Assembly (NCBI GenBank): GCA_030448185.1
Contig: JAUJNL010000009.1
Coordinates: forward strand, 41,892 to 105,891
DNA from: Cytophagales bacterium
GTDB lineage: Bacteria > Bacteroidota > Bacteroidia > Cytophagales > 172606-1
DNA: 64,000 nt
Direction of reading: 5' to 3'
Shown here: positions 1 to 8,040 of the stretch, piece after piece
How positions within the stretch are numbered: position 1 is the stretch's first letter
How the letters are laid out: every line of letters begins with the position of its first letter
Position numbers and translations under genes: made by a program
Notes under the pieces: generated by a model
Databases searched by the model: none
The model's input: the letters and a program-made list of their open reading frames with translations, nothing else
Told to the model about the DNA's origin: nothing

Positions 1-239
1 CAAAAAGCGGCAAAGACGCAAGTCTTTGAGCGAGCCGGTGCGAAAGAAAAAGTCTAGGCTTCAACACGCTTCCCCGCTACTAGCCTACACTCACCCCGCT
101 TTTGCCGAAATAGGCGAACTCCGCTTCGCTACGGTTCTCCGAGCCTTTCCCCGCATGGAATTTTTTATGTTTTTAAAAACCTCACCCTAAACGAAGTTCG
201 CCTTTTTGGGCAAATCCCTTCCTCAAATACTTCCCGCAG

Positions 240-340
240 GCTGGCCCGAAAACTCTCGTTTTCGTCTCCTCCAGAGAGGGACTTTTAGATTTAGGTATTG
301 TTACTCCCCTCTCAACAGGAGAGGAGCCGGGGGTGAGGTT
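240..340. repeat. Dispersed intergenic repeat, copy 1
   Basis: About 100 bp starting CTGGCCCGAAAACTCTCGTT and ending in a GGGGGTGAGGTT motif, with internal complementary CTCCCCTCTC/GAGAGG tracts. A second, clearly homologous copy lies at 20485-20587. Neither copy is coding. Confidence 0.8.
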
Positions 341-464
341 TCAACCTGCCCTATAGATCCGTCTTCTTTTTACTTCTCTTATTTCCCACTTCTGTATGCC
401 ATTTTGGTTCTATATGATTTTACTTGATGTACGAAAAGAGTAATTGGGGAGATAGGTAATTTCT

Positions 465-529
465 CGCGGATTAACGCAGATTGAACCGCAGATATTCGCG
501 GATAAAAGATAAATCTGCGTTAATCCGCG
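465..529. repeat. Hairpin repeat with 18-bp arms
   Basis: CGCGGATTAACGCAGATT (465-482) is the exact reverse complement of 512-529. The 29-nt loop contains further CGCAGATATTCGCGGAT-like copies. This is a nested intergenic repeat of a type common in Bacteroidota and other repeat-rich genomes. Confidence 0.85.
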
Positions 530-747
530 TCCTTATCGGCGGAAATCTGCGAGAACTATTGTCTTAGACGAGCCTTCGGGTTCTCTGCGAAGCTAAAATA
601 AACCTATTTCCGATTTATCAAGTAAAATCATATAGAATCTCCATTTTCTATTTCCTGTATTCTCACTCTTACTTCTTATTTCCTACTTCTGTATTCTGTC
701 TCCTAACTCCTTCTACCAACATCGCAAATCGAACATCGTACATTTTA

Positions 748-1689
748 TTACTTCGTGCGGCGGAGCAGTACCAAATCCAGCCAGACGGCCGCGATCAGAA
801 TCAAGCCGAGAATGATATCCTGCCAGAGACCGGAAATACGGGCAATAATCATAATATTGGCAATCACCCCCATAAACAAAGCACCGAGCAGGGCCCCAGG
901 AATTTTACCCACCCCGCCAGTCAGGCTGGCACCGCCGAGGATAACGGCCGTAATTACCCTTAGTTCCAAGCCCCGGCCCAGCGTAGACATGGCCGCTCCC
1001 AACCGGGAGGTGAGCAGAATGCCGGCAATGCCCGCCAGCATGGCCGACAGGATAAAGGCGTACTGTTTCATTTGCTTTACCCGGATGCCCGAAAGCTCAG
1101 CCGCTTTTTCGTTGCCGCCGATATAATAGTAACGCCGGAAGAAGACGGTTTTATTCACCAGAAAACTAAACACCCCTACAGTCAGTAGCATATACCAGAC
1201 CGGCATCTGGATGCCCAGCAACCGGGACTGACCAATGGCATTATACCAGTAGGGTAAATTTTGAATACCGGCCCCGGCCACCAGCAAAGCTCCCCCGCGG
1301 AGAATGCCAAGCATGGCCAGGGTCTGAATCATTGGGTTGATGCCTTGATACGCAATTAAATAACCGTTTATCCAGCCTACCAGCAAGGCGACCAATAGGC
1401 CAGCCAGAATAGCTACCGGAATAGGAATCTGATGAAAGTACATCAGGTTGGCCGTCAGTCCACCCGCAAAAGCCACCATAGAACCAACCGACAAGTCAAA
1501 AGCCCCCGAAATTAAGAGCAGCATCATGCCTACGGCTACAATGGTATCAATGGAAAGATTGAGCAGTAATTGACTGAAATTATCAAAAGTGGGGAAGTTG
1601 TCAGGGAAAATAATACTGGCGGCAAGACAGACCATTACAATGGTAATGGCCAGTGAATACACCCGGTCCTGTAACAGTTTTTTCACCAT
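748..1689 (-). CDS. ABC sugar transporter permease (ribose/RbsC type)
   Basis: Inner-membrane permease of the carbohydrate-uptake ABC family whose members include RbsC. At 313 residues it has the usual length, with about eight to ten hydrophobic segments. The family hallmark GAFDLSVGSMVAFAGG lies near residue 62 and the coupling-loop signature GGNEKAAELSGI near residue 190. It lies about 50 bp downstream of the double ATPase gene on the same strand and is almost certainly cotranscribed with it and with the dehydrogenase upstream. No periplasmic sugar-binding protein gene follows in the 747 bp to the window edge, so the substrate cannot be inferred from a binding protein. The enzyme genes nearby suggest a pentose, an inositol-like compound or a sugar acid. 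Confidence 0.93.
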   Translation of the reverse strand: MVKKLLQDRVYSLAITIVMVCLAASIIFPDNFPTFDNFSQLLLNLSIDTIVAVGMMLLLISGAFDLSVGSMVAFAGGLTANLMYFHQIPIPVAILAGLLVALLVGWINGYLIAYQGINPMIQTLAMLGILRGGALLVAGAGIQNLPYWYNAIGQSRLLGIQMPVWYMLLTVGVFSFLVNKTVFFRRYYYIGGNEKAAELSGIRVKQMKQYAFILSAMLAGIAGILLTSRLGAAMSTLGRGLELRVITAVILGGASLTGGVGKIPGALLGALFMGVIANIMIIARISGLWQDIILGLILIAAVWLDLVLLRRTK

Positions 1690-1739
1690 AAATGGGTTGA
1701 TAAGGTATTTAGAGGAGTGTTGATGATATATAATTGAAA

Positions 1740-3212
1740 TTACACGGCAGCTAAAGACAGGACCTCTTCTTCAGTAGCCTTTCTTCCTTCCAGTTCGCCG
1801 CTGATCTGGCCTTCCCGAATGACCAGAATGCGGTCAGCCAAGGCCAGCAGTTCGGACAGTTCACTGGATATTAGCAGAATGCCTTTTCCTTGCGCCGCTA
1901 ATTGTCTTAACAATTGATAAATCTCTGCCTTGGCTCCTACATCAATGCCGTGCGTGGGTTCATCCACAATCAGCACCTCCGGATTGACCAATAGCCATTT
2001 GGCTAGTACCACCTTTTGCTGATTGCCGCCACTCAGGTTCACTACCCTTTGGCTCACGTCCGGCGTGACTATCCGGAGTTTGTCTTTGAATTGCCGGGCC
2101 AGCTCAGTGGCCTTCGTGAAGTCAAACCACACTCCCTTCAAAGCGGCTTTCAGCCGGGCTACGATCACGTTGTCGGTAACCGTTTTATCGAGAAACAAGC
2201 CTTGTGATTTACGTTCTTCGGGCAGGTACCCGATTCCGTAGTGAATCGCCTGCGATGGATGATGAATATGGAGCAGTTGCTCTTTTAACCTGACTTCTCC
2301 CGACTGCCGGGGCAGGTGCCCAAATATGGTTTGGGCAATTTCGGTGCGGCCGGCGCCTACCAGGCCTGCCAAGCCTAGAATTTCGCCTTTATGCAGGGTA
2401 AAAGTGATGTTTTCGAAACCTTGCCCAGATAAACCTTTAACCTCTAGTAGCTTTTCGCGGGTAGCCGAGGAGGTCCCTGATTGTGCTTCCACTTCCCGCC
2501 CCACCATCATCCGGATCAGATCCTGCGTAGTTACCTCATGGATAGGACGGGTACCTTGATACTTGCCGTCTTTTAGCACGGTTACCCGGTCGGCTATTGC
2601 AAATATTTCCTGCATCCGGTGTGAGATATAAATAACCGACTTCCCTTCGGCCTTCAACTGCCGGATAATAGCAAAAAGAATTTGCGTCTCTCCTTCGGTA
2701 ATAGAAGCCGTTGGTTCATCGAGAATTAGAATATCTGGTTGCTTGGACAAGGCCTTGGCTATTTCTACCATCTGCTTCTGCCCTTGAGACAGGTTTTCTA
2801 CCAGAGAATCAGGCTGTATATCGGCAAGCTTGAGGCTTTGCAGCAGTTGGGTGGTCCGGTCATACAGCACCCGGTAGTCAATAAATCCCCACCGGGTATG
2901 CGGGTGGGTATTGGCAAAAATATTTTCGGCTACCGACAGGGAATCTACCAGGCTCAGCTGCTGATATACGATGGCAATGCCCAGCGCCGCAGCCTGAGCC
3001 GGACCGGTAATAGACACGGCTTGTCCGTTCAGACTGATTTGCCCGGCATCGGGTTGCAAGTTTCCAGTAAGAATATTCATTAGGGTACTTTTGCCAGCCC
3101 CGTTTTCTCCGCATAAAGCATGCACCTCTCCCGCCAGTAGTTGGAACTGAATGTTTTCCAGTGCCTTCACGCCGGGAAAATACTTGCTGATACCGATCAG
3201 TTGCAGACGCAT
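1740..3212 (-). CDS. ABC sugar transporter ATP-binding protein, two ABC domains (RbsA/MglA type)
   Basis: Cytoplasmic ATPase of a ribose/galactose-type importer; 490 residues with two fused ABC domains as in RbsA. Domain 1 has Walker A GENGAGKST, signature LSQGQKQ and Walker B ILILDEPTAS. Domain 2 has the degenerate Walker A GLVGAGRTE typical of this subfamily, signature LSGGNQQK and Walker B VLIVDEPTHGID. The start ATG at 3212 follows a repeat-rich spacer of about 130 bp after the dehydrogenase gene. It partners the downstream permease. The domains and order are clear; the substrate is unknown. Confidence 0.95.
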   Translation of the reverse strand: MRLQLIGISKYFPGVKALENIQFQLLAGEVHALCGENGAGKSTLMNILTGNLQPDAGQISLNGQAVSITGPAQAAALGIAIVYQQLSLVDSLSVAENIFANTHPHTRWGFIDYRVLYDRTTQLLQSLKLADIQPDSLVENLSQGQKQMVEIAKALSKQPDILILDEPTASITEGETQILFAIIRQLKAEGKSVIYISHRMQEIFAIADRVTVLKDGKYQGTRPIHEVTTQDLIRMMVGREVEAQSGTSSATREKLLEVKGLSGQGFENITFTLHKGEILGLAGLVGAGRTEIAQTIFGHLPRQSGEVRLKEQLLHIHHPSQAIHYGIGYLPEERKSQGLFLDKTVTDNVIVARLKAALKGVWFDFTKATELARQFKDKLRIVTPDVSQRVVNLSGGNQQKVVLAKWLLVNPEVLIVDEPTHGIDVGAKAEIYQLLRQLAAQGKGILLISSELSELLALADRILVIREGQISGELEGRKATEEEVLSLAAV

Positions 3213-3219
3213 AAGGATG

Positions 3220-3346
3220 ATTAGATAATATGCTGATTCGTTGATGTGCTAATTAGAATATGTGCTGATGTACCAATGAATAGAGTAGGTTATTAGGATA
3301 ATTTTTTACCAACATCGGACATCGGCAATCGAGAATCGCCCATTTT
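3220..3346. repeat. Intergenic micro-repeats (GATGTGCTGAT and CATCGGACATCG types)
   Basis: The spacer between the ATPase and dehydrogenase genes consists of two micro-repeat families. One is built on GATGTGCTAATT/ATGTGCTGATG; related copies lie near 16060 and 32770. The other is built on AACATCGGACATCGGCAATCG; related copies lie near 720 and, remarkably, inside icmF at 36402 and 37116. No gene. Confidence 0.75.
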
Positions 3347-4372
3347 TTACAAATACACTACCTGACCCGTCCGGGCTGATTCGTAGGCAGCATATACCAG
3401 CTGAATCGTCTTGAAATTATCCTCGCCGGTGGTTTCGGCCTTGCCCGTTCCCTGAAGGTCGCTTAATAAATTCCGGTTACAATCCACAATGGATGAATGA
3501 ACTACGGAGTAGGCAGGATCAACCCAAGGGTACATCACCGGCTTTGCTTCCGTTACTGTAGTGCCTTGCCGGGTAGTTACTTTCAAAACGAAATCATGCC
3601 CCAATACCACCGAGCCGCTTTCTCCTTCCACCGTCACCAAAGTTTGCGGAAAAGCTTCCCGTTCCAGAATGGAAGCGTATGACATCTCGGCGTAGCAAGT
3701 CAGGCCACCCTGCATCTGCATCAACACATTTGCCACATCTTCGCCTTTAATCTTTGGATTGACGCTTGCCGTACGGCAAAACAACAATTGGGCCTCCCCA
3801 AACACGAACCGGCATACATCCAGCACGTGGGAACCAATGTCAGTCAAGATAAACTCTTCCAGTTCTGCCAGAAAAGGCTGATTATCAAATACCGGGAAGG
3901 CTGAGCTAAAACTTACCCGGGCCCGAAAGGGTTTACCGATCTGACCGGAATCAAGGATTTCTTTCAATTTCCGGAGGGGAGCCTGCCAACGGAAATTTTC
4001 GTGGATGTAAAACTTCACCCCGGCTTTTCGGCATGTCTCCACCATCGTACGGGAAGAAGCCAAACTGGGGCTCATCGGTTTCTGGCAAATTACATCTAAT
4101 CCTCTGGCAGCCGCTTTTTCCGTAAACAGGGCGTGAGTATCCACGTCAGTAATAATATCTACAAAGTCTAATTCTGCCGCGTGCCGGTCCAAAAGTTCGT
4201 CGGGGTTATCGTACACGTGGTCTACCTTAAACTTTTTGGCCAACTCTTCGGCTCTGGCACGAGTCCGGTTATAAAAAGCTACTGGTTCGGCTCCTTCCAG
4301 TTCTTTCCAGCCCGAAAGTTGGTAGAAGGACCAGAAGCCCGTACCGAACACGGCAAACTTTAATTTTTTCAT
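3347..4372 (-). CDS. Gfo/Idh/MocA family oxidoreductase
   Basis: NAD(P)-dependent oxidoreductase of the glucose-fructose oxidoreductase / inositol dehydrogenase family; 341 residues, normal length. The N-terminal Rossmann motif reads FGTGFWS. The usual EKP motif appears as CQKPMS near residue 97. The C-terminal alpha/beta domain contains the family helix segment DIGSHVLDVCRF, with the catalytic-region His. It is the first gene of the leftward operon with the ABC transporter and is divergent from the GntR regulator, with a palindrome between them. It probably oxidises the imported sugar or its derivative; the substrate is not readable from sequence. Confidence 0.92.
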   Translation of the reverse strand: MKKLKFAVFGTGFWSFYQLSGWKELEGAEPVAFYNRTRARAEELAKKFKVDHVYDNPDELLDRHAAELDFVDIITDVDTHALFTEKAAARGLDVICQKPMSPSLASSRTMVETCRKAGVKFYIHENFRWQAPLRKLKEILDSGQIGKPFRARVSFSSAFPVFDNQPFLAELEEFILTDIGSHVLDVCRFVFGEAQLLFCRTASVNPKIKGEDVANVLMQMQGGLTCYAEMSYASILEREAFPQTLVTVEGESGSVVLGHDFVLKVTTRQGTTVTEAKPVMYPWVDPAYSVVHSSIVDCNRNLLSDLQGTGKAETTGEDNFKTIQLVYAAYESARTGQVVYL

Positions 4373-4471
4373 CTTTTCCGTGGAATATTCAAAAAAGGTA
4401 TTACCTTCGCCTAACTCTACTCTACTGTACTATACTAGTTACTATGAGACAAAAATATTCCTTATTCTGAC

Positions 4472-4491
4472 CTTTCAAAACGTTTTGGAAG
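4472..4491. promoter_or_regulatory. Near-perfect palindrome, candidate operator
   Basis: CTTTCAAAACGTTTTGGAAG is a 20-bp palindrome with a single mismatched pair; its core CAAAACGTTTTG is perfect. It lies in the intergenic region between the divergent dehydrogenase and GntR genes, about 70 bp before the GntR start, where an autoregulator and operon regulator would bind. Binding by this regulator is an inference. Confidence 0.6.
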
Positions 4492-4553
4492 AAATTAAGG
4501 AAAATCTTGGATTTAACAACTTTAATAGATTGGCTTAGTAGTTATACTGCTCT

Positions 4554-5564
4554 GTGAAAGAAATTCAGCTTAACAAAACTTCTAATCGGCCGAAGTACCA
4601 GCAGATTTTAGAAGGTATCATTGCCTCTATTGAAGAAGGTGCTCTGGCAAAGGGCCAGCAACTTCCCTCCATTAACGAACTGTCTGCCGGGCAGGGGATT
4701 GCAAAAGTAACCGTTGCCAAAGCTTATGAAGAGCTACGGCAACGCGGCGTAATTCTGTCTCAGCACGGAAAAGGATTTTACGTAGCTTCTACCGAGGTGC
4801 GCACCCAGCTGAATATCTTCCTGCTGTTTGATACGCTGAATGCCTATAAAGAAACGCTGTACTACGCCTTGAAAGGGGCCCTGCCCGAAAACTCACAACT
4901 CAGCCTGTTTTTCCACCATTACGATAAAGAACTATTCGAAAACCTGATCACCAATAACCTCGGCCATTACAACTATTACGTAGTGATGCCTCACTTCAAT
5001 GAGGACGTGACCGGAATTATCCATAAAATTCCTCCGGATAAACTGCTGGTGATTGACAAAACCGTAGAAGGACTGGAGGCCGAGGTTGGGGCTGTGTACC
5101 AGGATTTTAAACAGGACATAGTTGATGCTTTAACCTCCGGCCTAGATCTGTTGAAGCCATACCATAAACTAACGCTGGTGCTTGCCAAAGGACAATTCCA
5201 ATTTGTACCGGAGGGAATTCTGCAGGGATTCAGGCAATTCGGGGATACCTATGGGCTGAACTGCGCAGTTGTGGAAACCTTTTCGCCGGAACTGATTAAA
5301 CCAGGAGAAGCTTTTCTGCTTTTCGCGGATCGTGACCTGATTACCTTCATCAAACTTGTGCATGCATCAGGCCTGAAACTAGGCCATAATGTCGGACTCA
5401 TTTCTTACGATGATACCCCAATGAAGGAGATTCTGGAAGGAGGCATTACGGTTATTTCCACTGATTTTGAACAGATGGGCCGCACTGCCGGGCAGTTTAT
5501 CACCCAGAAATCGAGAGTGCAGCAAGCCAATCCGAGCCGGCTGATCCGCCGGAAATCATTATGA
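4554..5564 (+). CDS. GntR-type transcriptional regulator with sugar-binding-like effector domain
   Basis: A 336-residue DNA-binding regulator. Residues 10-75 form a GntR winged helix (motifs QILEGIIASIEEG, LPSINELS, VTVAKAYEELRQRGV, GKGFYV). The remainder resembles the LacI/periplasmic-binding effector fold (motif VGLISYDDTPMKEIL near the C-terminus). The start is a GTG at 4554; an in-frame TAG about 15 bp upstream excludes a longer start. It is followed 25 bp later by the isomerase and dehydrogenase genes, which are probably cotranscribed. It likely controls both arms of the divergent locus in response to a sugar-type ligand. Confidence 0.9.
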   Translation: MKEIQLNKTSNRPKYQQILEGIIASIEEGALAKGQQLPSINELSAGQGIAKVTVAKAYEELRQRGVILSQHGKGFYVASTEVRTQLNIFLLFDTLNAYKETLYYALKGALPENSQLSLFFHHYDKELFENLITNNLGHYNYYVVMPHFNEDVTGIIHKIPPDKLLVIDKTVEGLEAEVGAVYQDFKQDIVDALTSGLDLLKPYHKLTLVLAKGQFQFVPEGILQGFRQFGDTYGLNCAVVETFSPELIKPGEAFLLFADRDLITFIKLVHASGLKLGHNVGLISYDDTPMKEILEGGITVISTDFEQMGRTAGQFITQKSRVQQANPSRLIRRKSL

Positions 5565-5589
5565 GCCAATCACCTATTTATATACTTCT

Positions 5590-6420
5590 ATGCAATTAGG
5601 AATCAGCACCTATACCTATGGTTGGGCAGTGGGCGTACCGGAAAGTATGCCTGCGCACCCGATGACTGAACTCCATTTGCTGGCTAAAGCCAGAGATTTT
5701 GGTTTGGGACTGGTTCAGTTCGGTGACAACCTACCCCTGCACCAACTGTCTGAAGAACGCTTGGCCTTTTTTGCTCAACAAGCGGCTGATTGGGAAATTA
5801 CCCTTGAGCTAGGAGCCCGGAAACTGACCGACGAACACCTTCAGCTTTACCTTTCCCTAGCCCAGCGGTTCAATACTAGGATGCTACGCTTTGTCATTGA
5901 TGGCCCGGGTTACGAACCTTCTCTGGATGAGATTACCGGCATTATCAAAAATCAACTGCCCCAACTGGAGGGGGCAAAGATTACGCTGGGGCTGGAAAAC
6001 CACGACCGGTTGAAGGCAAGGGAATTTGCCCGGATCATGGAGGCAATAAGCAGTCCGTACGTGGGCATTTGTCTGGATTCGGTAAACTCGATGGGAGCCG
6101 GAGAAGGACTAGAACAAATTGTGGATACCCTGTGCCCATACACCGTCAATCTGCATATCAAAGACTTTGGCATCCAACGGCTTCCGCACCTGATGGGCTT
6201 CCAGATTGACGGACGGCCAGCGGGACAAGGAATGTTGAATGTGCCCTGGCTGCTTTCAAAAATTACTCCTTTCGGCAGATGCAAAACTGCCATTCTGGAG
6301 CAATGGGTCGTGCCGGAAAAAGATATTTATGATACTATCCGGAAAGAAGGAACCTGGGCTGCTCAGAGCATTAGTTACCTGAAGCCTTTTTTTGAAACAT
6401 ACACCTATCCTAAAACTTAA
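5590..6420 (+). CDS. Sugar phosphate isomerase/epimerase-like TIM barrel protein
   Basis: A 276-residue protein of the xylose-isomerase-like TIM barrel (AP endonuclease 2) superfamily. Metal- and substrate-binding motifs are recognisable: GLENHDR near residue 138, CLDSVNSMGAGEG near 160, VNLHIKDFG near 188, and ILEQWV near 235. The family isomerises or epimerises sugars, inositol ketones or hydroxy-acids with a divalent metal. It lies between the GntR regulator and a PGDH-like enzyme, 5 bp upstream of the latter, so the two enzymes probably act in one catabolic route for the imported compound. The exact reaction is unknown. Confidence 0.85.
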   Translation: MQLGISTYTYGWAVGVPESMPAHPMTELHLLAKARDFGLGLVQFGDNLPLHQLSEERLAFFAQQAADWEITLELGARKLTDEHLQLYLSLAQRFNTRMLRFVIDGPGYEPSLDEITGIIKNQLPQLEGAKITLGLENHDRLKAREFARIMEAISSPYVGICLDSVNSMGAGEGLEQIVDTLCPYTVNLHIKDFGIQRLPHLMGFQIDGRPAGQGMLNVPWLLSKITPFGRCKTAILEQWVVPEKDIYDTIRKEGTWAAQSISYLKPFFETYTYPKT

Positions 6421-6425
6421 GTAAT

Positions 6426-7259
6426 ATGACGAAAATCACTTTGATTGGTGCTGGTGGCAAAATGGGTTGCCGCCTCACGGACAATTTCCAGAACTGCACC
6501 CAGTATACCCTCGATTACCTGGAAGTAAGCCCGCAGGGCATTGAAAACCTGAAGCAACGCAATGTTACGGTAAGTGACCAGAAAGAATCCGTTCCGCAGG
6601 CCGATGTAGTGATTCTGGCGGTACCCGATGTTGCTATCGGGGCTATTTCACGCGAAATTATTCCGATGATGAAACCAGGCTCCCTGGTAATGACCCTTGA
6701 CCCTGCTGCTCCCCTGGACGGCGTAATTCATCACCGCGACGATTTAGGATATGTAATTGCTCATCCCTGTCATCCGTCTGTTTTTAATTGGGAACCTACT
6801 GAAAAGGCTTTCCGTGACTTCTACGGCGGTATTTCGGCTAAGCAATCTATTGTAGTAGCCTTAATGCATGGCTCCGAAGCACACTACCAGTTGGGTGAAA
6901 AAGTAGCCCAGGACATGTACCAGCCCATTAAGGACACGCACCGCATTACCCTGGAGCAGATGGCCATTCTGGAGCCGGCCATGGTAGAGACCCTGGCTCA
7001 GACTTGTATGGAGGTAGTAAAAGAGGGCTACGACCAGATCGTGGAACTGGGTGTGCCCGAAGCCGCAGCGCGTGATTTCGTACTCGGCCACCTCCGCATT
7101 CAGATTGCCGTGCTGTTCAAAGAAGTAAATGGGACTTTCTCCGATGCCGCTTATAAAATCAGCAAGCGGGCCAAGCCTATCTTATTCAAGGAAGAGTGGA
7201 AACGCATCTTCGAAATGGACGACATCCGGGAGCAGGTAAAGGATATCACCCGGAAGTAG
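6426..7259 (+). CDS. NAD-dependent dehydrogenase with phosphogluconate-dehydrogenase-like C-terminal domain
   Basis: A 277-residue two-domain enzyme. The N-terminal Rossmann fold begins ITLIGAGGKMGCRL. A segment AHPCHPSVFNWEPT follows near residue 120, then an all-helical C-terminal domain resembling 6-phosphogluconate dehydrogenase (DFVLGHLRIQIAVLF). Members of this PGDH_C group act on branched or acidic sugars; the D-apionate oxidoisomerase ApnO is one example I recall, but assignment to it is only a suggestion. It lies 5 bp after the isomerase gene and ends about 35 bp before the convergent msrB. Confidence 0.8.
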   Translation: MTKITLIGAGGKMGCRLTDNFQNCTQYTLDYLEVSPQGIENLKQRNVTVSDQKESVPQADVVILAVPDVAIGAISREIIPMMKPGSLVMTLDPAAPLDGVIHHRDDLGYVIAHPCHPSVFNWEPTEKAFRDFYGGISAKQSIVVALMHGSEAHYQLGEKVAQDMYQPIKDTHRITLEQMAILEPAMVETLAQTCMEVVKEGYDQIVELGVPEAAARDFVLGHLRIQIAVLFKEVNGTFSDAAYKISKRAKPILFKEEWKRIFEMDDIREQVKDITRK

Positions 7260-7270
7260 GCACGATGATG

Positions 7271-7315
7271 GGAAGGATGAAAGGATGGGTGTGATTACTC
7301 ATCCTTCTTTTCATC
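7271..7315. terminator. Possible bidirectional hairpin between convergent genes
   Basis: GATGAAAGGATG faces CATCCTTCTTTTCATC across a short loop between the dehydrogenase gene and the convergent msrB. The right arm overlaps the last codons of msrB. There is no strong U-tract, so this is a weak call. Confidence 0.35.
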
Positions 7316-7753
7316 TATTCTCTTCAAACTCTCTGAGTTAATGCAGTACCGTAAACCAGATGGTTCAGGGCCATCGGGAAATACATGGCCCAGGTGGCCA
7401 TCGCAGACGTTGCATTGCACTTCTATTCGGCGCATGCCGTGACTGTCATCATAGAGATACTTAATCGCTGCTTTAATGATTGGTTGGGTAAAACTAGGCC
7501 AGCCGGAGATGGCATGGTACTTTTCGGTAGAGTTGAATAAGGGACTGCCACAACCGGCACAAACGTACACCCCCGGATCGTACGACCGGCAATAGGCATT
7601 CCGGTAAGGAGACTCCGTTCCTTTTTGCCGCATCACCTGATATTGCGCCGGGGTAAGTTGCTGCATCCACGCTTCCTCCGACTTCTCTACCCGCCGTTCG
7701 GGTTCCGGATTGCCGTATCGGGCAAACTTAAGTACGTCTATCCAGCGTAGCAT
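7295..7753 (-). CDS. msrB: Peptide-methionine (R)-S-oxide reductase
   Basis: Repairs oxidised methionine (R-sulfoxide) in proteins using thioredoxin. MsrB hallmarks are all present: zinc-binding CAGC and CNVC pairs, GWPSF, HGMRRIEVQC, GHLGHVFPDGP and the catalytic cysteine in RYCINSESL. The ORF is open to 7807, but I prefer the start at 7753 (MLRWIDVLKFARYG). The extra 18 residues would overlap the upstream fragment and do not resemble MsrB. That gives 152 residues, typical for a cytosolic MsrB. It is convergent with the dehydrogenase gene. Confidence 0.95.
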   Translation of the reverse strand: MLRWIDVLKFARYGNPEPERRVEKSEEAWMQQLTPAQYQVMRQKGTESPYRNAYCRSYDPGVYVCAGCGSPLFNSTEKYHAISGWPSFTQPIIKAAIKYLYDDSHGMRRIEVQCNVCDGHLGHVFPDGPEPSGLRYCINSESLKRIDEKKDE

Positions 7754-7766
7754 ACAGAGACTGCGT

Positions 7767-8024
7767 TTACTTTTTATTGGTGGGTTGCAGATCCGACATT
7801 TTATCAAAGACGATACTGTAATGGCCCTTGGTACAGACTTTCAGGTACTGCCCTTCTCCAGTCAGGCGGTATAGGTCGGCCAGCCCTACCAGGTTAGAGA
7901 GCATTTCGTATGCAGGTATTACCGCATCGGTTGTGAGTGTTATTCCAGGAAGCATCAGTTCAATTGTTAATAATGTACTGCTCGTTGGGCTTAGGTCCGG
8001 ATAATCCGTTACTGCCGAAAGCAC
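7767..8024 (-). pseudogene. Fragment resembling a glycoside hydrolase of the DUF1680/GH127 type
   Basis: An 85-residue ORF with the segment YEMLSNLVGLADLYRLTGEGQYLKVC. This reads like the helical-barrel part of large DUF1680/GH127-like proteins, which are many times longer. No signal peptide or catalytic part remains. It sits between DUF3616 and msrB, 14 bp upstream of the chosen msrB start, and looks like a decayed remnant. The family call is tentative. Confidence 0.45.
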
Positions 8025-8040
8025 CTATTCCGAAAGTATA

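Larger units (their letters stand above)
1..747. other. Noncoding left edge with dispersed repeats
   Basis: No credible gene. The 73-residue ORF at 206-427 has no domain-like composition and lies over a repeat. At 12-27 there is a short perfect hairpin, AAAGAC-GCAA-GTCTTT, with a GNRA-type tetraloop. The segment also holds the two repeats listed separately and, at 718-745, an ATCGAACATCG-type micro-repeat just beyond the permease stop codon. Confidence 0.6.

Noticed and set aside
206-427. 73-residue ORF at the left edge
   Set aside because: It lies over a dispersed repeat and has no domain-like sequence.
755-1126. ORF opposite the permease gene
   Set aside because: Shadow of the permease on the other strand, with Arg/Pro/Ser-rich low-complexity translation; many similar shadows were left out.
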